Translations under genes and position numbers: made by a program
Notes under the pieces: model-generated
The model's input: the letters and a program-made list of their open reading frames with translations, nothing else
Database searches by the model: none
Told to the model about the DNA's origin: nothing
Part shown: positions 1 to 8,252 of the stretch, in pieces
Layout of the letters: each line of letters opens with the position of its first letter
How positions within the stretch are numbered: the first letter of the stretch is position 1
DNA from: Aliisedimentitalea scapharcae
GTDB taxonomy: Bacteria > Pseudomonadota > Alphaproteobacteria > Rhodobacterales > Rhodobacteraceae
Length of the DNA: 64,000 nt
NCBI RefSeq assembly: GCF_045277565.1
Contig: NZ_CP123584.1
Coordinates: forward strand, 2,790,001-2,854,000
Direction: 5' to 3'

Positions 1-1457
1 TCGTGGTCCTGAACAAGGTCGACAAACCCGACGCAGAACCCGATCGTGCGCTGGACGAATGTTTTGACCTGTTTGCCAACCTTGGTGCCAATGATGATCA
101 GCTGGATTTCCCGCATATGTATGCGTCGGGTCGTAATGGCTGGGCTGACGCTGACCTGAATGGTCCGCGCAAGGATTTGCACGCGCTGTTCAACCTGATC
201 GTGAACCATGTTCCCGAACCGCGCCAGATCAAGAAACAGGATGACGATTTCCGCATGCTGGCCACCACATTGGGCAGCGACCCGTTTGTGGGCCGCATCC
301 TGACCGGCCGCGTCGAAAGCGGCAAGCTCAAGGTCGGGGCAACCGTGCAGGCCCTGTCCCGCATCGGCCAAAAGATCGAACAGTTCCGCGTGACCAAAAT
401 CCAGGCGTTCCGCGGATTGAGCACCCAGGACATCGAAGAAGCACAGGCCGGTGACATCGTATCCATTGCCGGCATGTCCAAGGCCACCGTGGCGGACACC
501 ATCTGTGCGTTGGCCGTTGACGACGCGCTGGACGCCCAGCCAATTGATCCGCCCACCATCACAGTGACCTTTGGCATCAACGACAGCCCCCTGGCCGGTC
601 GTGACGGCAAAAAGGTTCAGTCCCGCGTCATTCGTGACCGCCTGATGAAAGAGGCCGAATCCAACGTCGCAATCAAAATCACCGACACACCCGGCGGTGA
701 CGCGTTTGAAGTTGCCGGTCGCGGCGAATTGCAGATGGGCGTTCTGATCGAAAACATGCGCCGCGAAGGGTTCGAACTGTCGATTTCGCGCCCGCAGGTT
801 CTGTTCCGCGAAGAAAACGGCGTCCGTATGGAGCCAATCGAAGAAGCCACCATTGACGTGGATGACGAATACTCTGGTGCCGTGATCGAAAAGATCACCG
901 GCCACCGCAAGGGCGAGCTGGTCGAAATGAAACCGGCCGGTGCTGGTAAAACCCGCATTATCGCCCACGTGCCGTCGCGCGGCCTGATTGGGTATCACGG
1001 TGAATTCCTGACCGATACCCGCGGTACTGGCGTGTTGAACCGCGTATTCCACGGCTGGGCCCCACACAAAGGGTCCATTCCGGGCCGTCGTTCGGGTGTT
1101 CTGATCTCGATGGAAAACGGCACATCCGTTGCCTTTGCATTGTGGAACCTCGAAGAGCGCGGCAAGATGATGATCGGTGCCCAGGCCGACGTTTATACCG
1201 GTATGATCATCGGCGAACATTCGCGGAACAACGATTTGGAAGTGAACCCGTTGAAAGGCAAGAAGCTGACCAACGTGCGCGCCTCTGGCACCGACGACGC
1301 GGTGCGCCTGACCACACCAATGACCCTGTCGCTGGAAGAGGCGATTGCCTATATCAACGACGACGAACTGGTCGAAGTGACGCCCAACAACGTGCGCCTG
1401 CGCAAACGCTATCTGGACCCGCATGAACGCAAGCGGATGGCCCGCGCCGACGGCTGA
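1..1457 (+). CDS. typA: TypA/BipA ribosome-associated GTPase, 5'-truncated by the window edge
   Basis: Translational GTPase of the EF-G/LepA family that binds the ribosome and acts in 50S assembly and stress adaptation. The window starts inside the G domain. The first complete codon is at 3, and the visible part opens with the guanine-specificity motif NKVD. About 484 residues are left of the usual 600 or so, covering domain II, the EF-G-like domains III and V, and the BipA-specific C-terminal domain with its basic tail. The frame is open to the TGA at 1455-1457 and an intrinsic terminator follows at once. Codon use matches the neighbours. The family call is certain; the P-loop and the start lie outside the window. 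Confidence 0.96.
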   Translation, partial: VVLNKVDKPDAEPDRALDECFDLFANLGANDDQLDFPHMYASGRNGWADADLNGPRKDLHALFNLIVNHVPEPRQIKKQDDDFRMLATTLGSDPFVGRILTGRVESGKLKVGATVQALSRIGQKIEQFRVTKIQAFRGLSTQDIEEAQAGDIVSIAGMSKATVADTICALAVDDALDAQPIDPPTITVTFGINDSPLAGRDGKKVQSRVIRDRLMKEAESNVAIKITDTPGGDAFEVAGRGELQMGVLIENMRREGFELSISRPQVLFREENGVRMEPIEEATIDVDDEYSGAVIEKITGHRKGELVEMKPAGAGKTRIIAHVPSRGLIGYHGEFLTDTRGTGVLNRVFHGWAPHKGSIPGRRSGVLISMENGTSVAFALWNLEERGKMMIGAQADVYTGMIIGEHSRNNDLEVNPLKGKKLTNVRASGTDDAVRLTTPMTLSLEEAIAYINDDELVEVTPNNVRLRKRYLDPHERKRMARADG

Positions 1458-1489
1458 TACCGTCTGTCCATCGACAACCCGATAGGCAA

Positions 1490-1519
1490 CGCCCGGGCCC
1501 CTCAGGGTCCGGGCGTTTT
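1490..1519 (+). terminator. Intrinsic terminator of typA
   Basis: A GC-rich stem (arms at 1490-1500 and 1505-1515, CGCCCGGGCCC against GGGTCCGGGCG with one G-T pair) around a short CTCA loop is followed by TTTTC. It lies 32 bp after the typA stop and separates typA from the sensor kinase. Confidence 0.85.
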
Positions 1520-1548
1520 CGTTGGGCTGTATGCAATCGAAACTTGAT

Positions 1549-3549
1549 ATGCATAATGGAGTGTTCAGCAACTTGCTTGATTGGGAACCCCGGTTGAAAT
1601 CAGTCCGTCTGCGCCTGTTGATCCTTGCTCTACTGCCATTGGTGGTCCTCTTGCCACTGATGCTGTTGCTGGGTCTGACGCGCTGGACCGCGGAATACGA
1701 CGACATCCTGATCGCCAATGTCGAAAGCGATCTGCGCATCGCTGAACAATATCTGGGGCAGATCCTGATGCGCACCGGCGCGGATGTCCAAGGGGTGGCG
1801 GATTCGGCGGCGTTTCTGGATCAGCTGCACGCCGACCGGGCAGAGTTCGACCAGTTCCTGAAGCAAAAGCAAAACACGCTGGAACTGGACTTTCTCTATT
1901 ACCTGTCCCCCACGGCCCAACCGGATGCGATCGGCAGATGGCCCGTTGTGCAATCGGCACGAACCGGCAAACTGGCCTCGGAGATCGATCTGTTCTCGCC
2001 TCAGGATCTGTCGGCTATCTCGGCGGATCTGGCCCTGCGTGCCCGTGTTCCATTGATTGAAACAGTTGCCGCAGTGCCCACGGATCGCACCATCGAAGAA
2101 CGCGGCATGGTGGTTCATACGGCCAGCCCGGTTGGTACGGCAGGCAGCCTAGGCGTTCTGATCGGAGGGATCCTGTTGAACCGGAACCTCGATTTCATCG
2201 ACACCATCAACTCACTTGTCTATCTGAACGCCGCCACCGGCGGTGACCGTCAGGGCACCGCGACCCTGTTTCTGGACGATGTGCGCGTCTCCACCAATGT
2301 GCGCCTGTTTGAAGACGTCCGCGCGTTGGGAACGCGCGTGTCTGCGGTGGTGCGCGGTGCGGTTCTGGACCAGGGCCAGAAATGGTTGAATCGGGCATTT
2401 GTGGTAAATGATTGGTATATCTCGGGCTATCTGCCGATCACCGACAGCTTTGGGGATCGGGTCGGCATGTTGTATGTCGGATTTCTCGAGGCCCCTTTTG
2501 TTGCCGTCAAGCGCGAAGCCTATTGGGCGCTTCTGATTGCCGTTCTGGCCCTGTTGGCCCTGTCCGTCCCGTTTTTCCTGCGCATGGCCAAAGGCATCTT
2601 TTCGCCGCTGGAAAAGATGATCCAAACCATGTCGCGGGTTGAACGTGGCGATCTGGCGGCGCGCAATGGAGACATACAGGCCCGAGACGAGATCGGCCAT
2701 GTCGCCCGCCATCTCGACACATTGCTGGATCAGGTTCAAGAACGCGACCAAGCCCTGCGCGCCTGGGCCGACGAGCTGAACGAACGCGTTGAAAACCGAA
2801 CAGCAGAGCTGAAACAGGCCAATCAAAAACTGGAAGAGACATTCAAGCAACTGGTGATGTCCGAAAAATTGGCCTCGATCGGAGAAATCACGGCTGGCGT
2901 CGCCCATGAAATCAACAACCCTGTCGCCGTCATTCAAGGAAATGTGGACGTGATCCGGCTGACATTAAACGAACGCGCCCGCGACGTCGAAACCGAACTC
3001 AACCTGGTGGATCGCCAGGTCCAACGGATTTCGACCATCGTGGACAAGCTGTTGCAATTCGCCCGTCCGACGGAATTTGGCACCTACGAAGAAAGCGTCG
3101 ATATCGCTTTGGTGGTGAAGGATTGCCTGGTTCTGGTTGAACATGTTCTGTCCCAGACAAATATCATCGTCGAAACCGACCTGAAAAAAGCACCACTGGT
3201 CCGGATCAACCCCGGAGAGTTGCAGCAGGTCATCGTTAACCTTCTGGTCAACGCGGCACAGGCCATGGGAAATGACGGCGTGCTGTCGGTGTCTTTGTCT
3301 CAGACAGAAGACAAGGGACAGGCCGGTGCCTGTCTCTGTATTGGCGACACCGGGCCCGGTATTCCGGACGACAATCTCGACAATCTGTTCGACCCGTTTT
3401 TCACCACAAAGCCGGCAGAGGGAACGGGGCTGGGCCTGTCGATCAGCCAAACGCTGATCCGACGCGAAGGCGGCCACATCCGCGCCCGCAACCGTAACAG
3501 CGGCGGTGCCGCGTTTTCAATCTGGCTGCCCGAAGTGCTGGTGGACTGA
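1549..3549 (+). CDS. Membrane sensor histidine kinase (periplasmic sensor, HAMP, HisKA, HATPase)
   Basis: Two-component sensor kinase. An N-terminal membrane helix (about residues 22-43) is followed by a periplasmic domain of about 280 residues, probably of the Cache type. A second helix (about 325-345) leads into HAMP, a coiled-coil linker and the HisKA box GVAHEINNPVAV, whose phospho-acceptor His is at codon 2905-2907 (residue 453). The C-terminal ATPase domain has the N, G1 (DTGPGIP), F (FDPFFTTK) and G2 (GTGLGLSIS) boxes, so it looks active. It converges on the response regulator gene with a 19 bp gap, and that regulator is the last gene of the formate dehydrogenase operon, so they are the likely pair. 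The ligand is unknown. The start is uncertain: ATG 1531, ATG 1549 and GTG 1561 are in frame and none has a good ribosome binding site. Confidence 0.88.
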   Translation: MHNGVFSNLLDWEPRLKSVRLRLLILALLPLVVLLPLMLLLGLTRWTAEYDDILIANVESDLRIAEQYLGQILMRTGADVQGVADSAAFLDQLHADRAEFDQFLKQKQNTLELDFLYYLSPTAQPDAIGRWPVVQSARTGKLASEIDLFSPQDLSAISADLALRARVPLIETVAAVPTDRTIEERGMVVHTASPVGTAGSLGVLIGGILLNRNLDFIDTINSLVYLNAATGGDRQGTATLFLDDVRVSTNVRLFEDVRALGTRVSAVVRGAVLDQGQKWLNRAFVVNDWYISGYLPITDSFGDRVGMLYVGFLEAPFVAVKREAYWALLIAVLALLALSVPFFLRMAKGIFSPLEKMIQTMSRVERGDLAARNGDIQARDEIGHVARHLDTLLDQVQERDQALRAWADELNERVENRTAELKQANQKLEETFKQLVMSEKLASIGEITAGVAHEINNPVAVIQGNVDVIRLTLNERARDVETELNLVDRQVQRISTIVDKLLQFARPTEFGTYEESVDIALVVKDCLVLVEHVLSQTNIIVETDLKKAPLVRINPGELQQVIVNLLVNAAQAMGNDGVLSVSLSQTEDKGQAGACLCIGDTGPGIPDDNLDNLFDPFFTTKPAEGTGLGLSISQTLIRREGGHIRARNRNSGGAAFSIWLPEVLVD

Positions 3550-3568
3550 ACCCGTTATGCGGGGCGTA

Positions 3569-4915
3569 TCACACGTTCCAGGTCGCGCATTTCCGGTCCA
3601 CAGTCTTGCGTGATACACCCAATCGGCGGGCCGCTTCTGCGCGGTTCCCATTGCATTGATCCAAAATGTGCATGATGTGTCGCTGCATGACCAGGTCCAG
3701 GGATTCAACCGCGCGACTGCCGGTGATCTGCCCATCCCCTGAAAACTTGTCCGGAAATTCCCCCAATATTACAGATCGTTCGATCAGGTTCTTCAACTCT
3801 CTGACATTTCCCGGCCATTCATATCGGGTGAATTTCATCAGGACTTCTTCGTTCAGTTCCAGTGCCGGCAACCCCAGGGTTCGCGAAAACTGTTGAATGA
3901 ACAATGACGCCAATTCGACGATATCTTCGGATCTGGTTCTGAGCGGCGGCATATCGACGGTCAACACATTGATCCGATGAAAGAGATCCGCCCGGAATTC
4001 CCCCTGCGCGACCACCTTTTCCAAATTCGCGTTGGTCGCGAACAGGAATCTCAGGTTCAACGGAATATCACGTTCGGCACCAACCGGGCGGACCCGGTGA
4101 TCTTCGAGCACGCGCAACAATGCGGCCTGGACTTGTTCAGGCATCTGCACGATTTCATCCAGAAACAGAGTGCCGCCTTCGGCGTGCAGGAACAGCCCAT
4201 CACGGCGATTGTCCGAATTATCAATCAAACCGAACAGCTCATGCGCAATGCGATCCGGCGAAATCGTCGCGCAATTGACCGCGACAAACGGTTTGCCAGC
4301 CCGGTCCGACATCGAATGCAGGGTGCGCGCGGCCACCTCCTTGCCGGTGCCGGTGGCCCCCGTGAACAACACCGGTGTTGGATGAGGGGCGATCCGCTCC
4401 AAAAGGTCGCGCACCTCGCAGATGGCAACAGAACTGCCCAACAGGCGCCCGCGCCCCAGGCCCCCTTCCCCTTCCAGTTCATGTTTGAGCAGGTAGTTTT
4501 CGCGCCGCAGGTTCTGCCGGTCCAGCGCCCGCGCCGCAGCGTTCAGAATCTGATTGGCGCGAAATGGCTTTAGTACAAAATCGGCCACCCCGGTCTGCAC
4601 CGCCTTGATTGCGGTTTCCAGGTCGGCATAGGCCGTCATCAGGATGGTTTCGGAAAACAACCCGACAAAGCGCTGTTCATGCAACCAGTCCAACCCTGTC
4701 TTGCGCGGCATGATATTGTCGAGGATCACCAGGTCAAAATAGGCCCCGTCCAGCTTGCTGGTGGCTTCGGCTGCAGATGCGGCCTGTTCAACCCGTTTGC
4801 AGCGCGGGCTCAGGATCTTGGATAGAAAATTGCGCATCCCTGGTTCGTCATCGACCACCAGAATCGAAGCATTTGCCAGGCTGTCGCCATATTCATTGAT
4901 CGTTGCGGTTTGCAT
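3569..4915 (-). CDS. NtrC-family response regulator lacking the GAFTGA loop
   Basis: 448 residues: an N-terminal receiver with the phospho-acceptor in LVILDN (Asp66), an AAA+ domain with Walker A GATGTGKE (residues 186-193) and Walker B GGTLFLDE (247-254), and a Fis-type helix-turn-helix at about 424-442 (NRAEAARRLGVSRKTVDRK). The sigma-54 contact loop that should follow HELFG as GAFTGA is replaced by LIDNSDNRRDGLF (230-242). The protein probably does not drive sigma-54, and may act with sigma-70 or as a repressor, as HupR and Rhodobacter capsulatus NtrC do. The start has a good ribosome binding site (AAGGA) 9 nt downstream of the stop of the 41-codon gene, so this is the distal gene of the formate dehydrogenase operon. 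The facing gene at 1549-3549 is its likely kinase. Confidence 0.9.
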   Translation of the reverse strand: MQTATINEYGDSLANASILVVDDEPGMRNFLSKILSPRCKRVEQAASAAEATSKLDGAYFDLVILDNIMPRKTGLDWLHEQRFVGLFSETILMTAYADLETAIKAVQTGVADFVLKPFRANQILNAAARALDRQNLRRENYLLKHELEGEGGLGRGRLLGSSVAICEVRDLLERIAPHPTPVLFTGATGTGKEVAARTLHSMSDRAGKPFVAVNCATISPDRIAHELFGLIDNSDNRRDGLFLHAEGGTLFLDEIVQMPEQVQAALLRVLEDHRVRPVGAERDIPLNLRFLFATNANLEKVVAQGEFRADLFHRINVLTVDMPPLRTRSEDIVELASLFIQQFSRTLGLPALELNEEVLMKFTRYEWPGNVRELKNLIERSVILGEFPDKFSGDGQITGSRAVESLDLVMQRHIMHILDQCNGNRAEAARRLGVSRKTVDRKCATWNV

Positions 4916-4923
4916 CTGGTTCC

Positions 4924-5049
4924 TTAATCCAACCTGACCGCGGTGCCCGAGTGCACATCCTGTGCAGAGAACCCGGCCCTCTCCAATCCAAAATTGGCTG
5001 CTATCGCGATTAGAACGATTGCTGCAAAGCTGGTCAACATCGCTTTCAT
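4924..5049 (-). CDS. Small single-span membrane or exported protein, 41 residues
   Basis: Translation from ATG 5049 gives a 41-residue protein: basic start MKAM, a hydrophobic helix of about 15 residues (FAAIVLIAIAANFGL) and a polar tail ending SGTAVRLD. Its start overlaps the stop of the WD40-cytochrome c gene by ATGA, so it is translationally coupled. The stop at 4926-4924 is 8 bp before the ATG of the response regulator, whose ribosome binding site follows this stop. Tight packing and an intact frame argue for a real gene rather than spacer. It could be a membrane anchor or assembly subunit for the cytochrome or the dehydrogenase. No family was recognised with confidence. Confidence 0.7.
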   Translation of the reverse strand: MKAMLTSFAAIVLIAIAANFGLERAGFSAQDVHSGTAVRLD

Positions 5050-6353
5050 TTGTACGGTTCCTTGCTATGGGTTCGCGCTTTCAGATAGTCGATCAGATCC
5101 TGACGGTCGCGGGATCTGGCAATCACCTGCATAGGCATCTTGGACCCCGGGACAAAATGGTCCGGGCCCTGATGGAACAGCTGATCAATTGTGGTTTCAT
5201 CCCAGACGATTTTCGACCCCGACAAGGTTCTGGAATAGGAATAACCGGGCACGGTTCCGGCCTTGCGCCCCAACACGCCGAACAATGTCGGCCCCGCTTT
5301 GCGGGAATTGCTGGGCTCCAGCGCATGACAGATCGAACATTTTCGCATGAACTGACGCTCTCCATTGCTCATCTCTGCGGCGTCCCGCAGGAACGTTCGG
5401 TCCTGGCCCTGGGCCGGGGTCAGCTGGTTCATCAGCGCCACGGGCCATGCATAGATCACATCATCCAGCCCCCCGGCATAGACCAGCGCGCCATCGGGAG
5501 AAAACGCCAAGGCCCAGACCGGCCCTTGGCGGGTTGCGCGGAAATCGCCCCGGATCTTCCAGTCATCGGTGTTCACGGTCATGATGTAGCCATGCCCGTC
5601 CGCAACGGCCAACGCGGCGTTCTGCGGATCATGGGCCATGGCAAGGATCGGTTTCCGGTCCAGCGTAAAATCCGCGATGGCTTCGCCGCTGTGGGCATTC
5701 ACGATCCGGGTGCCGCCATCCACCGCTCCATAGGCCAACCAATTGCCCGACGGGGACAGGATCAGCGTGTTGACGCCAAACCCGTGTCTCACCAGCGGAA
5801 ATGGGGCGGATGGCTCTGACATGTCATACCGCAGGACCGCTCCCTTGGTCGTCGCCACATAGATCTGCGCCCCGTCAGGAGAGAACACCACATCATTGAT
5901 GCCCGCGTCAGGTGGGTAAAGTGCCTCTGCATCCCCCCCAGTCAACGACCACAAGCCGACCGATCCATCCCAGCTGGCCGTGGCGACCAGCGACTGGTCA
6001 GGGGACACTGTGACCGCCATCACCTTGCCCTTGTGGCGCCCCAGCAGGTGGCTGGTCTTTCCGTCCCACAATCGCACGGCAAAGTCATCTCCCCCGGACA
6101 CCAACCGCCCGTCGTCCAGAAACGCAACTGTGTTTACGGCCGCGTCATGTCCGTCGAGCCAGACCGGTTTTCGCCCGACCCACAGCCCCACCGAATTGTC
6201 AAAGCTGGCCGAAGCCACCTGCCCGTCCCGCGCCACGTCCAGTCCCTTGATGGGGCCACCGTGCCCCTTGAGAGTTGTAAAGTCCTGGGCCGCCAGCAGG
6301 CCTGGCGCAATCATCAAGGTGACAAGAGATATCAGACCCAGACCAAACCGCAT
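5046..6353 (-). CDS. WD40 beta-propeller fused to a mono-haem cytochrome c
   Basis: 435 residues. A signal peptide (about 1-22, ending GLLAAQ) exports it to the periplasm. It is followed by a propeller with recurring WD-type blades (SASFDNSVGLWVG, SGGDDFAVRLWDG, TASWDGSVGLWSL, YAGGLDDVIYAWPV). The C-terminal third is a class I cytochrome c with haem motif CSICH, the PGYSYS-type fold region and a PGSKMP loop carrying the distal Met. It sits 3 bp downstream of the FDH gamma gene, so it is probably a periplasmic redox partner or electron outlet of the formate dehydrogenase, with the propeller as docking platform. The fusion and export are clear from sequence; the role is inference. Confidence 0.88.
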   Translation of the reverse strand: MRFGLGLISLVTLMIAPGLLAAQDFTTLKGHGGPIKGLDVARDGQVASASFDNSVGLWVGRKPVWLDGHDAAVNTVAFLDDGRLVSGGDDFAVRLWDGKTSHLLGRHKGKVMAVTVSPDQSLVATASWDGSVGLWSLTGGDAEALYPPDAGINDVVFSPDGAQIYVATTKGAVLRYDMSEPSAPFPLVRHGFGVNTLILSPSGNWLAYGAVDGGTRIVNAHSGEAIADFTLDRKPILAMAHDPQNAALAVADGHGYIMTVNTDDWKIRGDFRATRQGPVWALAFSPDGALVYAGGLDDVIYAWPVALMNQLTPAQGQDRTFLRDAAEMSNGERQFMRKCSICHALEPSNSRKAGPTLFGVLGRKAGTVPGYSYSRTLSGSKIVWDETTIDQLFHQGPDHFVPGSKMPMQVIARSRDRQDLIDYLKARTHSKEPYK

Positions 6354-6356
6354 CGG

Positions 6357-7556
6357 TTATTCCGCCGGAGCGGTCTCGCTGGTGTTGGTCGTGTCCTTGG
6401 CACCGGTTTCCTTCATCTCGGCCAGCCAGATCGAATGATGCTGTTCGGCCCAGGCTTCGTCCACCTCACCACTGCCCATGGCGTCATAGGCACCTTCCAT
6501 CCCCACCGAACCGATATAGATATGGGCCAGAATGATGGCCATCAGCAGAAACGCCATGATGGCGTGCCATCCTTGGGCATATTGCATCTCTTCCTGCGGT
6601 GACAGTTGCGCCGGCAGCTCTCCGAGCACCGGCAAGGAGGTGACCCCCATTCCGTTCAGGGCTGAAAACGTCTTGGCAAACAGCGGCAATTCGTAGGGGA
6701 ACAACAAAGAGACCCCAGAAACGGCAATAGAGCCGCCAAAAAGGATCACCGACCAGAAGATCAGCTTTTGCCCGGCATTGAACTTTTTCGCCGGAGGATG
6801 GCTGTTTCCAATGATCCCGCCGAACTGACGTAGCCATGTGATGTCTGACCGGCTGGGAATATTGTGAACCACCCACATTACAAAGATCATGACCAGCCCC
6901 AGAATAAAGGCCCAGGCCACATTGTTGTGCACCCATTTGGACGCAATCAGCAGCGTTGCGTTAAATTCCTTGCCCATTAAGGGCGCAATGAGGGTTCGGC
7001 CAAACAGGGTAAACAGCCCTGTCACCCCCAGCAGGATGAACGATCCCGCCAACAGCCAATGCCCAAACCGTTCAATGGTCTTGAACCGGGTCACAGTGCG
7101 CCCAGTCGTGTCTCCATCAATCCTGATCCGACCACGCAACAGGAAAAACAGGGCCAACGCGCCAAGCGTGCCGATCAACAGCCAGGCCCCGACCCGGCTC
7201 AGCTGACCGCTACGCCAACTCAGCCAACGCATGCCTCCATCCTGCATCAGGACAGTGGCGACCGTGCCCCCGGCGGACACATTGGTCTCTGCCGACCCAT
7301 AGCGCACAGCGCGCCAGATTTCGGGATCCGAAAGACCTCCCAACGTGCCCAGTTGCGGAACCGGAGCCTGTGCCCGGGACGGATCTCCGGTATTCTCACG
7401 GCGGAAACCGTCATCAACAGTCTCGCCGCGTTGACGCGCCAAAATATCTTCAAGAGTTTGAGCGCCACCCGTGGCGCTGCGATCAGGGGTTTCCTGCGAC
7501 AGTGCTGGCAGGCCAAGCAGGATCGACAGGGCGAGTGCGAGTGCCACGCGAAGCAT
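6357..7556 (-). CDS. fdhC: Formate dehydrogenase gamma subunit (cytochrome b membrane anchor)
   Basis: 399 residues. After a cleavable signal peptide (MLRVALALALSILLGLPALS) and a periplasmic stretch of about 110 residues come membrane helices of the FdnI/cytochrome b556 type. Candidate haem b ligands are visible in ERFGHW, SKWVHNN, QGWHAIM and ILAHIY. The subunit should take electrons from the beta subunit and pass them to quinone or to the downstream cytochrome. The long N-terminal extension and the acidic, Thr-rich C-terminal tail are additions to the E. coli FdnI plan but occur in other alphaproteobacterial FDH3 gamma subunits. It lies between beta and the WD40-cytochrome gene. Confidence 0.92.
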   Translation of the reverse strand: MLRVALALALSILLGLPALSQETPDRSATGGAQTLEDILARQRGETVDDGFRRENTGDPSRAQAPVPQLGTLGGLSDPEIWRAVRYGSAETNVSAGGTVATVLMQDGGMRWLSWRSGQLSRVGAWLLIGTLGALALFFLLRGRIRIDGDTTGRTVTRFKTIERFGHWLLAGSFILLGVTGLFTLFGRTLIAPLMGKEFNATLLIASKWVHNNVAWAFILGLVMIFVMWVVHNIPSRSDITWLRQFGGIIGNSHPPAKKFNAGQKLIFWSVILFGGSIAVSGVSLLFPYELPLFAKTFSALNGMGVTSLPVLGELPAQLSPQEEMQYAQGWHAIMAFLLMAIILAHIYIGSVGMEGAYDAMGSGEVDEAWAEQHHSIWLAEMKETGAKDTTNTSETAPAE

Positions 7557-7646
7557 GGGCCCACCTCCAATTCTAATTCAGATCATCAGGGGTCTGCTGG
7601 TGGCCCGAAAACCGGGCCACCGCGTGATGTACAGTGTCAGAGGCGG

Positions 7647-8240
7647 TCAGCCGCCCTTCTGATCATAGGCGGTGCCCCATCCCCAGGCACCCGAGCCAAA
7701 GCCACGGGCAACCACGCGTTCGCGGTAGATGGCGGACACAACGTCTCCATCCCCGGCCAACAGCGCCTTAGTCGAACACATCTCGGCACAAATCGGCAAC
7801 TTGCCTTCCGCGATCCGGTTGCGTCCATATTTGGCGAACTCGGCGGTCGAATGGGTTTCTTCGGGGCCACCGGCACAGAAGGTACATTTGTCCATCTTGC
7901 CACGGCTGCCGAAATTGCCCGCCTGCGGATATTGCGGCGCGCCAAACGGGCACGCATAGAAACAATAGCCACAGCCGATACACAGGTCCTTGGAGTGCAG
8001 GACAACGCCTTCTTCGTTCTGATAGAAGCAGTCGACCGGACACACCGCCATACAGGGCGCATCGGAACAATGCATACAGGCCACCGACAGCGAACGTTCG
8101 CCCGGTTTGCCGTCGTTCAGGGTCACCACACGACGGCGGTTGATGCCCCACGGCACTTCGTGCTCGTTCTTGCAGGCCGTGACGCAGGCGTTGCATTCAA
8201 TGCAGCGTTCGGCGTCACAGAGGAACTTGGATCTTGCCAT
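7647..8240 (-). CDS. fdh3B: Formate dehydrogenase beta subunit (FDH3 type, four 4Fe-4S clusters)
   Basis: 197 residues. It transfers electrons from the catalytic subunit to the membrane anchor. It has the DMSO-reductase-family ferredoxin pattern with four Cys groups: CIECNACVTACKNE, CMHCSDAPCMAVCP, CIGCGYCFYACP and CTFC...CAEMC. It is much shorter than E. coli FdnH and has no C-terminal membrane helix, as in other FDH3 beta subunits. It starts 12 bp after the alpha stop with an AGGAG-like site, in the order alpha-beta-gamma. No Tat signal is present, so it is probably exported together with alpha. Confidence 0.95.
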   Translation of the reverse strand: MARSKFLCDAERCIECNACVTACKNEHEVPWGINRRRVVTLNDGKPGERSLSVACMHCSDAPCMAVCPVDCFYQNEEGVVLHSKDLCIGCGYCFYACPFGAPQYPQAGNFGSRGKMDKCTFCAGGPEETHSTAEFAKYGRNRIAEGKLPICAEMCSTKALLAGDGDVVSAIYRERVVARGFGSGAWGWGTAYDQKGG

Positions 8241-8252
8241 TTCTCTTTCTCC

